Positions 1-7,978 of a stretch of 45,018 bases of DNA are shown one piece after another (the stretch's first letter is position 1; each line of letters begins with the position of its first letter). The DNA comes from CAYMTN01 sp964393335. Its GTDB lineage: Bacteria; Chloroflexota; Anaerolineae; Aggregatilineales; Aggregatilineaceae. The position numbers and the translations under genes were made by a program. Below the pieces are notes generated by a model that did not search any database, was not told where the DNA came from, and saw only the letters and a list, made by a program, of their open reading frames with translations. The DNA is taken from the NCBI GenBank assembly GCA_964393335.1, contig CAYMTN010000011.1:1-45018 (forward strand), read 5' to 3'.

Positions 1-1417
1 ATTCGGTACGCGGGATCGCGCCGATGAAAATAAACAGTGCTGCCGCCGGGCGCGTCTCGACGGCACCCGTTGTTTGATCGCACAGCAGCAGCGATTCGAC
101 GTGATCGGTACCCTGCACCGACGTGATTTCCGAATTGAGCCGTACTTCGATATTCGGGTGTGCGTAGATGCGGTCCACGAGGTACTGTGACATTTTGGCT
201 TCAAGCGAATCGCCGCGCACGACCATCACGACCTTCGAGGCGTATTCGACCAGGTACAGCGCCGCTTGACCGGCGGAATTGCCCGAACCGACGATAAATG
301 CCGGTTGGTCGCGGCACGACACAACCTCGGTCAGGGACGCGCCGTAGTACACACCCGCGCCGGTCAACTGGTCAACACCCGGTACTGCCAGCTTACGATA
401 GGTCAACCCGACCGCGATCACGACTGCGTGGCTCGCCAGCTCGCTGCCGTCGCTCAACGTGATGATGCGGTAGGGTCCGTCGGCACGCAGGCCGACGGCT
501 TCCTGTGGCGAGAGGATTTCGACGCCGAACCGTTTGGCCTGCGCGGTTGCCCGCCGCGCGAGGTCCGCGCCGCTCAAGCCGGAGGGAAAACCGAGATAGT
601 TCTCAATGCGCGAACTGGTGCCTGCCTGCCCGCCTGTCGCGTGGCGCTCGATCATCACCGTGCTCAGCCCTTCTGACGCGCCGTACACGGCGGCGGCCAG
701 TCCGCCGGGACCGCCGCCCACGATCACCAGATCGTAAAACTGTTTGCCCGCATGCGTTTGCAGCCCGATTTTTTCGGCGACTGCGCTGGGCAGCGGGGCT
801 TGCATGGATTCACCGTTGGGGAGTACGACCAGCGGCAGCGTGTTGTAGTCTGCGCCAAACTGGTCCATCACCTGCCGGGCTTCATCTTCCACTTCGATGT
901 CGAGATACTGATAGGGCACCTGGTTACGGGCCAGGAAGTCTTTGATGGCGTGCGCCTCCGGCGACCAACGGTGCCCGACGATACGAATGCCCTCAAACGG
1001 CGGATGATAGGTGGCCAGCCAATCTTCGAGCAGGTCATCCAGCACCGGATACAGTTTTTCTTCCGGCGGATCCCAGGGTTTGAGTAAATAATAATGGACG
1101 GCAACTGAGTTGATGGCGTTGATCGCGGCGTCCGTGTCAGCGTAAGCAGTGAGCAGCGCGCGCTTCGAATCCGGGTAGATACGGATCGCCTCGGCTAAAA
1201 ACTCGACGCCGCTCATCTGGGGCATGCGTTGATCGACGACAAACAACGCGACAGGATCGTTTGTTTTGCGCAGTTCACGCAGGGCGTCAAGCGCATCCGC
1301 TCCCGAATTAGCCCTCAGCACGCGGTAGCGGTCGCCGTAGCGGCTGCGTAAGTCGCGCGCAATGGCGCGCAGGACGTTAGGATCGTCGTCTACTGAAAAA
1401 ATCGCCGGTTTTGCCAT
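1..1417 (-). CDS. Receiver domain fused to FAD-dependent pyridine nucleotide oxidoreductase (C-terminus cut by window edge)
   Basis: 472 residues are visible and the frame is still open at base 2, so the C-terminus lies outside the window. Residues 1-120 form a canonical response-regulator receiver: acidic D10-D12, phospho-acceptor D62 (VVDQRMP), T90 and K113. Residues about 143-215 look like a glutaredoxin-type fold without a CxxC pair. From residue 227 there is a thioredoxin-reductase-like FAD domain with GGGPGG at 234-239, followed by an NAD(P) GSGNSAG motif. The position where thioredoxin reductases carry the redox pair (CATC) reads GASL here, so this is unlikely to reduce thioredoxin; it is probably an FAD/NAD(P) oxidoreductase under phosphorelay control. 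The ATG at 1417 is preceded by a GAGAGGGG ribosome site. The partner kinase is not in the window. Confidence 0.88.
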   Translation of the reverse strand, partial: MAKPAIFSVDDDPNVLRAIARDLRSRYGDRYRVLRANSGADALDALRELRKTNDPVALFVVDQRMPQMSGVEFLAEAIRIYPDSKRALLTAYADTDAAINAINSVAVHYYLLKPWDPPEEKLYPVLDDLLEDWLATYHPPFEGIRIVGHRWSPEAHAIKDFLARNQVPYQYLDIEVEDEARQVMDQFGADYNTLPLVVLPNGESMQAPLPSAVAEKIGLQTHAGKQFYDLVIVGGGPGGLAAAVYGASEGLSTVMIERHATGGQAGTSSRIENYLGFPSGLSGADLARRATAQAKRFGVEILSPQEAVGLRADGPYRIITLSDGSELASHAVVIAVGLTYRKLAVPGVDQLTGAGVYYGASLTEVVSCRDQPAFIVGSGNSAGQAALYLVEYASKVVMVVRGDSLEAKMSQYLVDRIYAHPNIEVRLNSEITSVQGTDHVESLLLCDQTTGAVETRPAAALFIFIGAIPRTE

Positions 1418-1445
1418 GCCTGTTTTCCCCTCTCAAAGGATGCCA

Positions 1446-2621
1446 TCACGATGCGTGCTCAGCGGCAGCTGGGACGCTTCTGGAAATGTCGATCACGATC
1501 TGTATGCTGCACGCCGCCGCGACTACTGCCATCAAAACCCCCGCTCCGAGTGTGTCGCCCAACAAGCCAAGCGCCAGGATCACGACTGCGCTTGCCATGC
1601 GTGCAAACGCGACCCAATTACGGGCCAGGTCGCTCGAATTCTCAGTAGATGTCAGGTCCAGGACGGCTATCGCAAACAGCGCGGCAGCGACCGCGCCCGT
1701 AAGCAGCAGCCGGTATTCATCCTTGAGCGCGTGACCCGGTTCGAGCAGCACGACTTTTTTCGACGCAACGCCAAAGGCCGTGATCGCAGCGACCAGCGGC
1801 AGATGCGTGTAGACCCATATCTGCCCGGCAAATCGTGTGCGCCGCACGACGGACCCCTTTACGTTGTCGAAGTAGATCCACCACAGCGTCACGGCGACGA
1901 CCAGCGCCAGCGCGCCGTACAGGCCATTTGAGGTATGTAATTCGTGACCGGATGCGCTGGTGATCACCTTGATAAATGCTTCGCCCAATACGATGATGGT
2001 AAACAGCCCAAACCGTTCAGGCAGGTGGTGCGTATCAGGCGGGATGTCCGCCTGCAGGCGGCGGGTGCTTGGCAGCAGCGGCGTGCCGAAATCGACGATC
2101 ATGCCCACTGCCCACAAGACGAAACGCGCCGGCTGCGGTACAAAGGCCGAAATCAGCCAGATCGACGCGGCCAGCGAAAAACCGGACGCATAACGCATCG
2201 TCAACCGGCGCGCCTGCGGACGCTGCTGCCCGACCCGCAGGTACATCAGGACCAACATGCTGCGTGCGCCGACATACGCCAGCGCAAAGGCCTGCGAGGT
2301 GTCGCCCAGACCATCGCTGATGTTGATCGCCAGCACGGCGATGGCAAACATCTGCATGAACACTAACAGCCGGTGCCCGACATCATCGACGTTAAAACGC
2401 GTGATGTAAAACGCCATGCCGGTCCAGGTCCACCAGATCGGAAGAAACAACACGACAAAACTGCCCACGCCGCCCAATGACACGTCATCGCCCAGTTTAT
2501 CGCCGAGCGCGATCACCGTTGCCACATACACCAGGTCGTAAAAAAGCTCCAGCCAGCCGACCTTTTGATCTTGTCCGTGTTCTGACTTCGATGTGCGTAA
2601 CTGAAAAAGACCGGAAACCAT
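1446..2621 (-). CDS. LtrA-family (low temperature requirement A) integral membrane protein
   Basis: 391 residues, a normal length for the LtrA family (Pfam LtrA, named after a Listeria gene needed for cold growth; biochemical role unknown). The N-terminus has the family signature WLELFYDLVYVATVIALGD (about residues 23-41), followed by about ten hydrophobic segments. A conserved histidine/arginine-rich stretch (HHLPERFGLFTIIVLGEA, about 198-215) sits mid-protein, also typical. It is transcribed in the same direction as the receiver-oxidoreductase, which begins 28 bases downstream, so the two may be cotranscribed. Its promoter region contains near-consensus hexamers and an inverted repeat (see separate entry). 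Function in this organism is not known. Confidence 0.9.
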   Translation of the reverse strand: MVSGLFQLRTSKSEHGQDQKVGWLELFYDLVYVATVIALGDKLGDDVSLGGVGSFVVLFLPIWWTWTGMAFYITRFNVDDVGHRLLVFMQMFAIAVLAINISDGLGDTSQAFALAYVGARSMLVLMYLRVGQQRPQARRLTMRYASGFSLAASIWLISAFVPQPARFVLWAVGMIVDFGTPLLPSTRRLQADIPPDTHHLPERFGLFTIIVLGEAFIKVITSASGHELHTSNGLYGALALVVAVTLWWIYFDNVKGSVVRRTRFAGQIWVYTHLPLVAAITAFGVASKKVVLLEPGHALKDEYRLLLTGAVAAALFAIAVLDLTSTENSSDLARNWVAFARMASAVVILALGLLGDTLGAGVLMAVVAAACSIQIVIDISRSVPAAAEHAS

Positions 2622-2655
2622 ACTCGCTCCCCCACGCCCCCAACCTGATTGATTG

Positions 2656-2676
2656 TTGGTATAGTGATTATACTAA
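2656..2676. promoter_or_regulatory. Imperfect inverted repeat overlapping the LtrA -10 element (operator candidate)
   Basis: TTGGTATA (2656-2663) and TATACTAA (2669-2676) are inverted copies with one mismatch in eight and a five-base spacer. The repeat covers the -10 box of the LtrA promoter, the usual place for a repressor site. No DNA-binding regulator gene lies nearby, so the protein that would bind is unknown. Confidence 0.3.
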
Positions 2677-2693
2677 TCAGATACATATGTCAA
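2667..2693 (-). promoter_or_regulatory. Candidate sigma-70-type promoter of the LtrA gene
   Basis: On the minus strand TTGACA (2693-2688) is followed by TATAAT (2672-2667). Both hexamers match consensus, but the spacer is 15 bases rather than 17, which is short. The -10 lies about 46 bases upstream of the LtrA start codon at 2621. Whether this spacing is used directly or needs an activator cannot be told from sequence. Confidence 0.45.
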
Positions 2694-3054
2694 AATGAGT
2701 TTTTCGACGATCCCCCGATCAGCAGCTCTGCCCCGATATGTCCCACCGCTGGTTGCCCGCGCACAGAAGTATCCGTTATAAGGCCCCTTTTAGCCGGAAA
2801 AACCACGTTCAAGGACGGTTTTTTGAGCTTGAAATAGCCGAATAGTAAGACAGAAAATATGATTAAAAAATATTCTTATAAAAATTGTATAAATAAAATT
2901 GGCATTTATCTTTTGAATAACTACAATCCACATTAGAACAATAAAGATTGTACCATCGTTGATGCAGTGTTTATCACCGCAGATGGTTTGTTCACTCATC
3001 ACCTCAACAGGCTTCACACCCTTCGTACAGGCAAAAACCAGCAGGAGGTTTCAG

Positions 3055-3879
3055 GTGTCGAAGAAGATTTTGATTGTATTATCGGAGTGGGGATTCTGGG
3101 GCGAAGAACTGGTGGGTCCGCTGGACGTCCTGGACGAGCAGGGCTATGAATCGGTCTTCATGACTCCGACCGGCAAACGCGCGCCGGCCCTCCCCCCCAG
3201 CATGAGCGCGAATTACATCGATCCACCGCTGGACCGATCGGTAACCAGCGAGTATTACGCCAAAAAAACGCGTGAGATCAACAAGTCCCCGCGTCTGGAT
3301 AACCCCATTAGCTTAAAGGACTGGTTCCCAGAGCGGCCCTACTTCAGCGCCCACAACTACTTGCGCGAACTGGAAGCCTACAACGACGCGGTCGATAAGG
3401 CGCAGGCTGAACTGGCCGAATACGACGCGCTGTTGATGGTCGGGGGCAGCGGTCCGATTGTGGACATGGTCAATAACCAGCGCCTGCACGACGTGATCCT
3501 GGGCTTCTACAAGCTTGGCAAGCCGATTGCGGCAGAATGTTACGCGGTGACGTGCCTGGCCTTTGCCCGCGATTGGTACGACCGCAAGAGCATCATTATG
3601 GGCAAGCACGTGACCGGCCACCCGCTGGAATACGACTACAAAGACGGCACGGGCTTTGTCGGGACCGACTTCAACATGGGGCCGCCGCCGTACCCGCTGG
3701 AGTTCATCCTGCGCGACGCAGCCGGTCCTGAGGGTGGTTATCACAGCGGCGTTGGACGCAAGATTTCGTGTTTGGTGGACTACCCATTCATCACCAGCCG
3801 GTCGACGGCGTCCTCGCGCAAGTGCGGTGAATACCTGGTCGAGGTTCTGGAAAACGGCCTGACACGCGCAGGTTGGTAA
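3055..3879 (+). CDS. DJ-1/PfpI superfamily protein (large variant)
   Basis: A GTG start at 3055 is chosen because AGGAGG (3043-3048) sits at ideal spacing and the protein then opens with the fold's first beta strand (MSKKILIVLSEWG); the open frame extends upstream only into AT-rich intergenic sequence. 274 residues, longer than simple DJ-1/PfpI proteins (about 190). The nucleophile-elbow cysteine is C162 (AAECYAVTCLAF), preceded by E161 as in class I glutamine-amidotransferase-like hydrolases, and GGSGPIVDM forms the glycine loop. An insertion rich in aromatic residues (about 50-115) may shape a substrate pocket. DJ-1 relatives include glyoxalase III, isonitrile hydratases and proteases/chaperones; the exact activity is not assignable. 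It is the first gene of the long plus-strand series and is followed by a ThDP enzyme. Confidence 0.85.
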   Translation: MSKKILIVLSEWGFWGEELVGPLDVLDEQGYESVFMTPTGKRAPALPPSMSANYIDPPLDRSVTSEYYAKKTREINKSPRLDNPISLKDWFPERPYFSAHNYLRELEAYNDAVDKAQAELAEYDALLMVGGSGPIVDMVNNQRLHDVILGFYKLGKPIAAECYAVTCLAFARDWYDRKSIIMGKHVTGHPLEYDYKDGTGFVGTDFNMGPPPYPLEFILRDAAGPEGGYHSGVGRKISCLVDYPFITSRSTASSRKCGEYLVEVLENGLTRAGW

Positions 3880-3890
3880 CCCATTCATTA

Positions 3891-3919
3891 CGGGCAGGCG
3901 CGTTGAACACGCCTGCCCG
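3891..3919 (+). other. Intercistronic hairpin between DJ-1 and ThDP-enzyme genes
   Basis: CGGGCAGGCG (3891-3900) and CGCCTGCCCG (3910-3919) form a perfect ten-base stem with a nine-base loop. No T-tract follows, so it is more likely an RNA-processing, stability or attenuation element than a simple intrinsic terminator. Confidence 0.5.
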
Positions 3920-3952
3920 GCTGTTCGAGCTAACTTTAAGGAAAAGGCAACT

Positions 3953-5653
3953 ATGGCGGAAAAAACCGGACGCTTCGCAATCATGGAGCAGTTCCTCGCG
4001 GATGGGATCGAGTACATGTTCGGCAATCCCGGCACGGTTGAACAGGGATTTCTGGATGCTGCCAACGAATACCCGCGTATGAAGTACATCCTGGGGCTGC
4101 AAGAAACGGTGGCTATCGGGATAGCTGATGGGTATGCGCGGGCCACCAAAAAACCGACGTTGGTGCAGCTTCACAGCGGGGTTGGCCTGGGGAACGGCAT
4201 CGGCATGTTGTACCAGGCGTATCGCGGCCACGCGCCGCTTGTCGTCATCGCAGGTGAGGCGGGGATTCGGTACGACGCGATGGATTCGCAGATGGCGGCT
4301 GACCTGGTGGGCATGGCCAGGCCGGTGACGAAGTGGGCAACCCGTGTGGTTGATCCGTCCTCACTGCTGCGCGTGCTGCGCCGCGCGATCAAGATCGCAG
4401 CGACCCCGCCGATGGGGCCGGTCTTTGTCTGCTTGCCCGCCGACATTCTCGACCAGCCGGTGCAAGAAGAAGTCGTTCCCACGTCGATCCCCAGCACGCG
4501 TATTGCGCCTGCTGACGACGTCGTAACCAGCGCCGCCGCGATGTTAGCCGGTGCCAGCAAACCGCTCATTATTATGGGGGATGGCGTGGCGTTTTCGGGC
4601 GCGCAGAACGAGCTGGCGCAGGTAGCCGAACTGTTGGGTGCAGATGTGTGGGGCGCGGACAACTCCGAAGTCAATATCAGCGCCGCTCATCCATTGTATA
4701 AAGGCAACCTGGGGCACATGTTTGGGGCCAACAGCAGCAAGGTCACGCACGAAGCCGACGCGATTTTGATCGTGGGGACCTACGTTTTCCCGGAAGTCTT
4801 CCCGTACCTGTCCACTGCTGACGTGTTTGCCCCCGGCGCGAAGCTTATCCACGTCGATTTGAACGCCTACGAGATCGGCAAGAATTTCCAGGTTGACCTG
4901 GGTTTGGTCAGCGATCCGAAACTGACGCTGGCGAAGCTGGCGACCGCGCTGGATACAGCCATGTCTGCCAACCAAAAACAGGCGGCCCGCGCTCGTCTGG
5001 AAGCCAGCGGCGCAGCCAAAAACAAGGCGCTGCAGGCGCAGCTTGAGGCGGACCAGAAGGTACGCGACCAGATGCCGCTGCAAACATCGCGGTTCATGGA
5101 AGAACTGGCCCAACACCTGCCCGACGACGTGTTGGTCTTTGATGAAGCGCTGACATCGTCGCCCCCGCTGACGCGTTACATCCCGCCGACTAAACCCGGC
5201 ACGTTTTTCCAAACACGCGGCGGATCGCTGGGTGTCGGCATTCCGGGCGCGTTGGGGCTGAAACTGGCGCATCCCGAAAAGACCGTGATCGGGTTCACGG
5301 GCGACGGCGGCAGTATGTACACCATTCAGGCGTTGTGGACGGCTGCACACCACAACATTGGGGCCAAGTTCGTGATCTGCAACAACCAGAGCTACATGCT
5401 GCTCAAGCTCAATATTATGCAGTACTGGCGCGAACAGGGGATGCAGCCCAGTGAATTCCCCGACTCGTTCGATCTGACCGGTCCGGTAATCGATTTTGCG
5501 AAAGTTGCTGAGTCGATGGGTGTGCCCGGCGTGCGCGTCGAACGACCCGAGCAAGTCGGCCCGGCAGTCAAACAAATGCTGGCGCATGACGGTCCCTTCC
5601 TGATCGACATAGTGGTCAGCAGCAAACTGCCGGACGCCAGCAGCGGTAAGTAA
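3953..5653 (+). CDS. Thiamine diphosphate-dependent enzyme, benzoylformate decarboxylase / acetolactate synthase type
   Basis: 566 residues with the three-domain layout of the decarboxylase/acetolactate synthase superfamily. The N-terminal PYR domain has GNPGTVEQ (about 24-31) and the cofactor-activating glutamate E51 (LQETVAIGIADGYA). A central domain spans about 190-330. The C-terminal PP domain carries the ThDP/Mg motif G450-D451-G452 ... N477-N478. The NPGT motif and overall look are closest to benzoylformate decarboxylase-like proteins, so a 2-keto acid decarboxylase or carboligase is likely; the substrate cannot be read. An AAGGAAAAGG ribosome site precedes the ATG. It lies between a DJ-1 protein and the NTF2-like array and presumably makes or breaks a C-C bond in the same pathway. 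Confidence 0.9.
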   Translation: MAEKTGRFAIMEQFLADGIEYMFGNPGTVEQGFLDAANEYPRMKYILGLQETVAIGIADGYARATKKPTLVQLHSGVGLGNGIGMLYQAYRGHAPLVVIAGEAGIRYDAMDSQMAADLVGMARPVTKWATRVVDPSSLLRVLRRAIKIAATPPMGPVFVCLPADILDQPVQEEVVPTSIPSTRIAPADDVVTSAAAMLAGASKPLIIMGDGVAFSGAQNELAQVAELLGADVWGADNSEVNISAAHPLYKGNLGHMFGANSSKVTHEADAILIVGTYVFPEVFPYLSTADVFAPGAKLIHVDLNAYEIGKNFQVDLGLVSDPKLTLAKLATALDTAMSANQKQAARARLEASGAAKNKALQAQLEADQKVRDQMPLQTSRFMEELAQHLPDDVLVFDEALTSSPPLTRYIPPTKPGTFFQTRGGSLGVGIPGALGLKLAHPEKTVIGFTGDGGSMYTIQALWTAAHHNIGAKFVICNNQSYMLLKLNIMQYWREQGMQPSEFPDSFDLTGPVIDFAKVAESMGVPGVRVERPEQVGPAVKQMLAHDGPFLIDIVVSSKLPDASSGK

Positions 5654-5703
5654 CATTACGTCGCGGTTCTACCAACAGGTATACCAACGGGATAGAAGTC
5701 ATC

Positions 5704-6063
5704 ATGGCAAAAACGCAAGGGCAAGAATTCTACGAGCGCCAGATCGATTTTCTGGCAAAACAAGATATCAAGGGGCTTGTGACAACCCAGTACCATCCTG
5801 ATGCCGTGCTGGTCGGTTTTGAATTCACGGTGCGCGGGCGCGATCAACTGCTTGAGCACTTCAAGAACTACCTGGGGCACCTGGGCAAGATCAAGCTGCT
5901 GTCAACCGACAACTTTGCTGAGATCGACGACGCCATCTTCTTTGAGGCGACGGTCGAAACAGACATCGGTGAGGCCCAGGTGTACGACGTGTTCACCTTC
6001 AAAGATGGTAAGGCGATCCGTCACTTTACCGGTGTCAAAGCCGTCAAGCCAAAAGAATCGTAG
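5704..6063 (+). CDS. NTF2/SnoaL-like protein 1 of the array
   Basis: 119 residues with the NTF2-like cone-fold pattern: N-terminal helices (FYERQIDFLAKQDI), a hydrophobic DAVLVGFEFTVRG strand with the glycine that starts the pocket helix (RGRDQLLEHFKNYL), then alternating beta strands ending in FTFKDGKAIRHFTGVKAV. It lacks the ester-cyclase-type W-x-x-x-D-x-x-x-x-x-x-Q tail of the later paralogues, so it belongs to a more divergent SnoaL_2-like branch. It starts 50 bases after the ThDP enzyme and ends 19 bases before the next NTF2-like gene. Whether it is enzymatic or a ligand binder is unknown. Confidence 0.85.
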   Translation: MAKTQGQEFYERQIDFLAKQDIKGLVTTQYHPDAVLVGFEFTVRGRDQLLEHFKNYLGHLGKIKLLSTDNFAEIDDAIFFEATVETDIGEAQVYDVFTFKDGKAIRHFTGVKAVKPKES

Positions 6064-6082
6064 TCAAAGGGGAAAATTGACA

Positions 6083-6532
6083 ATGAGCAATCTAGCGCCT
6101 TTAACCGAGGCTGAGGTCGACGAGATGGTGCGGGATTGGTACCGCGCCCTGGACGTTCACAAACCGATGGTAGACGTGCTGCCATTTGTCTCTGACGGCG
6201 AGCTGGAGATGGTGTTTCCAGAAGCCACGCTGCGCAGTCTGGCCGAGTTTGAGGGCTGGTACCAGGGCGTGATCCGCATCTTTTTTGATGAGGTCCACAC
6301 CATGCAAGAGCTGAATATCACGCTCTCGCCCGACAAAAGCCGCGCCGATATCAAGCTGGTCGTGCTGTGGGAAGCCAGTCGCTGGAAGCCTCCGGCGGCC
6401 AAGAGCGAACGACTGATAATGGACGCTTACCAGACCTGGGTGGTCAAACGCTCGCCAACATCCGGCAAGCCGGTGGTCACCAAGTATGTTGTTGACGAAT
6501 TGAAGTTACGAGCAGGCTCTGCGCCACTCTAA
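6083..6532 (+). CDS. NTF2/SnoaL-like protein 2 of the array
   Basis: 149 residues from the ATG at 6083, which follows AAAGGGGAAAA; longer readings of the frame run through the preceding gene and are not credible. The N-terminal helix (VDEMVRDWYRALDVHKPM), the strand pair around DGELEMVFPE and the helix EFEGWYQGVIRIFFDE fit the NTF2-like fold, followed by strands LNITLSP, IKLVVLWEAS and YQTWVVKR. It carries several tryptophans and lacks the ester-cyclase tail motif. Function unknown; it sits between two other NTF2-like genes and is presumably part of the same pathway. Confidence 0.8.
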   Translation: MSNLAPLTEAEVDEMVRDWYRALDVHKPMVDVLPFVSDGELEMVFPEATLRSLAEFEGWYQGVIRIFFDEVHTMQELNITLSPDKSRADIKLVVLWEASRWKPPAAKSERLIMDAYQTWVVKRSPTSGKPVVTKYVVDELKLRAGSAPL

Positions 6533-6648
6533 CTACTCCCCGAGTCCGTTGCGAAGCGGTGACCTGCCGGAAAGCGTTCTGCTGGCGGCAGGTTGCCGAT
6601 GAGCAGAGATTGTCACACACAGCCATAAACATCAAGGAGAGAAATACC

Positions 6649-7074
6649 ATGGCGAACACCGATCTCGTTTTCAAGATGTACGACTATTTTGCCAAGGGCG
6701 ACATGGCCGCCATCAAGCGCGACCTGTTCCACCCGAACATGACCTGGAGCATGCCCGGCCACCATCCGCTGTCTGGCAAGATGGAAGGCGTAGACGCCGT
6801 GATCGCGTTCTTCGGCGCGCTGTTCCAGGCAGGTATCGTCGTCGATAACGCGCACTTTGGCGAGTTGGACGACGGCACTGTGGTCGAGAAACACATGGGG
6901 CATGGCAAAGTGGGCGATCAGGAATTCCTGTTCCCAACCTGCACCACCTACGGCATCAAAGACGGCAAAATTCACACCGTTCAGGTGCACACTGCCGACC
7001 AACACGGCGTGGATACGTACATGTGGGCGATGTTCGAACTGAAAGGTATTCCGGCCCGCCTGAAGGGTAACTAA
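6649..7074 (+). CDS. NTF2/SnoaL-like protein 3 of the array
   Basis: 141 residues. The ATG at 6649 is preceded by AAGGAGAG (6634-6641), which decides the start over an in-frame ATG 90 bases upstream. It shows the SnoaL_2 arrangement: KMYDYFAKGDMAAI helix, F-H-P-N-M-T-W-S-M-P-G-H strand, GVDAVIAFFGALF helix, then strands ending in DGKIHTVQVHTAD. The motif GHHPLSG is shared with the next gene (GHNPLSG), suggesting that the two are recent sisters that could pair as a heterodimer. Many histidines (about 38-39, 66-67, 104-118) could line the pocket. No assigned substrate. Confidence 0.85.
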   Translation: MANTDLVFKMYDYFAKGDMAAIKRDLFHPNMTWSMPGHHPLSGKMEGVDAVIAFFGALFQAGIVVDNAHFGELDDGTVVEKHMGHGKVGDQEFLFPTCTTYGIKDGKIHTVQVHTADQHGVDTYMWAMFELKGIPARLKGN

Positions 7075-7136
7075 ACGTGCTGCCGGGAACAACTCGGATC
7101 GTACAAACGTGCAGTTTCTGAACAAGGGAGAATAAC

Positions 7137-7586
7137 ATGCCACATGTAACGCCGGAGCTTGTCGGCAAGGCTTATGAGGCACTCGCCAGTGGCGACCGTG
7201 CCGAGATCGAAAAGTACTGGGATAAGGACATGAACTGGCTGGTGCCGGGACATAACCCGCTCTCTGGGTGGTATCACGGCCTCGATGGTTTCCTGGGCTT
7301 CATGGGCCAGGTAGGGGCGTTGTCCAACAACAGCTTCAACATGAAACGGTCCGCTCTCATGGTCAGCGACGAGTATTCCGCTGACGTGACCTACAACGAG
7401 GGCTATCGCGCCGGGTACGAGGGCAAAGGCAAAGTGCCGTACACCAAGCTGTCCATTGATGTCGTGCATGTCCTGCGCTGGCGCAATGGCAAAGTGATCG
7501 AAGGTCACGCCGGGATCTTCGGTGATGGCACCACCGAGTATGACCAGTTCTGGTCTCCGTTTGGCCCCAAGGCCGAACGGCTCTAA
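7137..7586 (+). CDS. NTF2/SnoaL-like protein 4 of the array
   Basis: 149 residues, with an AAGGGAGAA ribosome site before the ATG. It follows its sister (protein 3) and shares W-x-x-P-G-H-N-P-L-S-G, the helix with a phenylalanine-rich FLGFMGQV, and the strand LSIDVVHVLRWRNGKVIEGHAGIF. The C-terminal W-R-N-G-K-V-I-E motif is typical of the SnoaL-like group. A lysine/glycine-rich stretch (YRAGYEGKGKVPY) replaces the usual H-x-G-x-x-x-G-I-P-P loop. Function unknown. Confidence 0.85.
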   Translation: MPHVTPELVGKAYEALASGDRAEIEKYWDKDMNWLVPGHNPLSGWYHGLDGFLGFMGQVGALSNNSFNMKRSALMVSDEYSADVTYNEGYRAGYEGKGKVPYTKLSIDVVHVLRWRNGKVIEGHAGIFGDGTTEYDQFWSPFGPKAERL

Positions 7587-7611
7587 GCACACACCGTTTT
7601 GACACAATGGC

Positions 7612-7635
7612 GGTCCCTCACTCTGGTGAGGGGCC
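7612..7635 (+). other. Intercistronic hairpin upstream of the tautomerase gene
   Basis: CCCTCAC (7615-7621) pairs with GTGAGGG (7626-7632) around a TCTG loop. Three further pairs (one G-U) extend the stem to ten. It ends only a few bases before the AGGAG ribosome site of the next gene, so it could modulate translation or mark an RNA end. Confidence 0.45.
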
Positions 7636-7652
7636 TAACAAGGAGCAGGGAA

Positions 7653-7946
7653 ATGCCCGTAATCACAATTCAGTTCATTAAAGACGTGGTCGCTACGCCC
7701 GAACAAAAGCGCGAGCTGCTGCAAAAAATGACCGATACCTTCGTATCGGTGCTGGGTGACGTGGTTCGCCCCTATACCTACTGCATCATTCAGGAAACCC
7801 CTGTCGGTGAGTGGAGTATTGCGGGTGTCCCGATGCCGAACCTGGAATACCTGGTGGGTGATTACTACACCAAGGTACACCCCGCGGCCAACGAGCTCAT
7901 GAAGGGCGTCATCGAACAGCAGAAGAAACAAGGTGGCGGTGATTAA
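7653..7946 (+). CDS. 4-oxalocrotonate tautomerase-family protein
   Basis: 97 residues beginning MPVITIQF, the tautomerase signature in which Pro2 becomes the N-terminal catalytic base after methionine removal. The ATG at 7653 is chosen because the family always begins Met-Pro and because AAGGAG (7640-7645) lies upstream. The helix TPEQKRELLQKMTDTFVSVLG and the strand YTYCIIQETPVGEWSIAG match the family's beta-alpha-beta repeat. At 97 residues it is longer than the classic 62-residue enzymes. Tautomerases convert enol/keto forms or hydrate unsaturated acids; among NTF2-like proteins and a ThDP enzyme it points to a pathway handling enolisable carbonyl compounds. Confidence 0.88.
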   Translation: MPVITIQFIKDVVATPEQKRELLQKMTDTFVSVLGDVVRPYTYCIIQETPVGEWSIAGVPMPNLEYLVGDYYTKVHPAANELMKGVIEQQKKQGGGD

Positions 7947-7978
7947 CGCCGTTAGGCGACAGCCGGAAGGATAATTCC

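Larger units (their letters stand above)
2622..3054. other. 433-base intergenic region between divergent LtrA and DJ-1/PfpI genes, with an AT-rich block
   Basis: No convincing gene is seen here. The LtrA promoter and inverted repeat occupy its left side. Bases about 2825-2960 are strikingly AT-rich against the high-GC background, with runs such as AAAAAATATTC and TATAAATAAAATTGG. Several poor matches to -35/-10 hexamers occur, none clearly better than the others. Because the whole 20-kb plus-strand gene series begins just downstream, this block probably carries its main promoter. Confidence 0.5.

Noticed and set aside
3313..4149. Long antisense frames over the DJ-1 and ThDP genes (also over 12557-13858 and 14930-16246)
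   Set aside because: They are mirror images of well-supported genes in high-GC DNA, with no family match or ribosome site.
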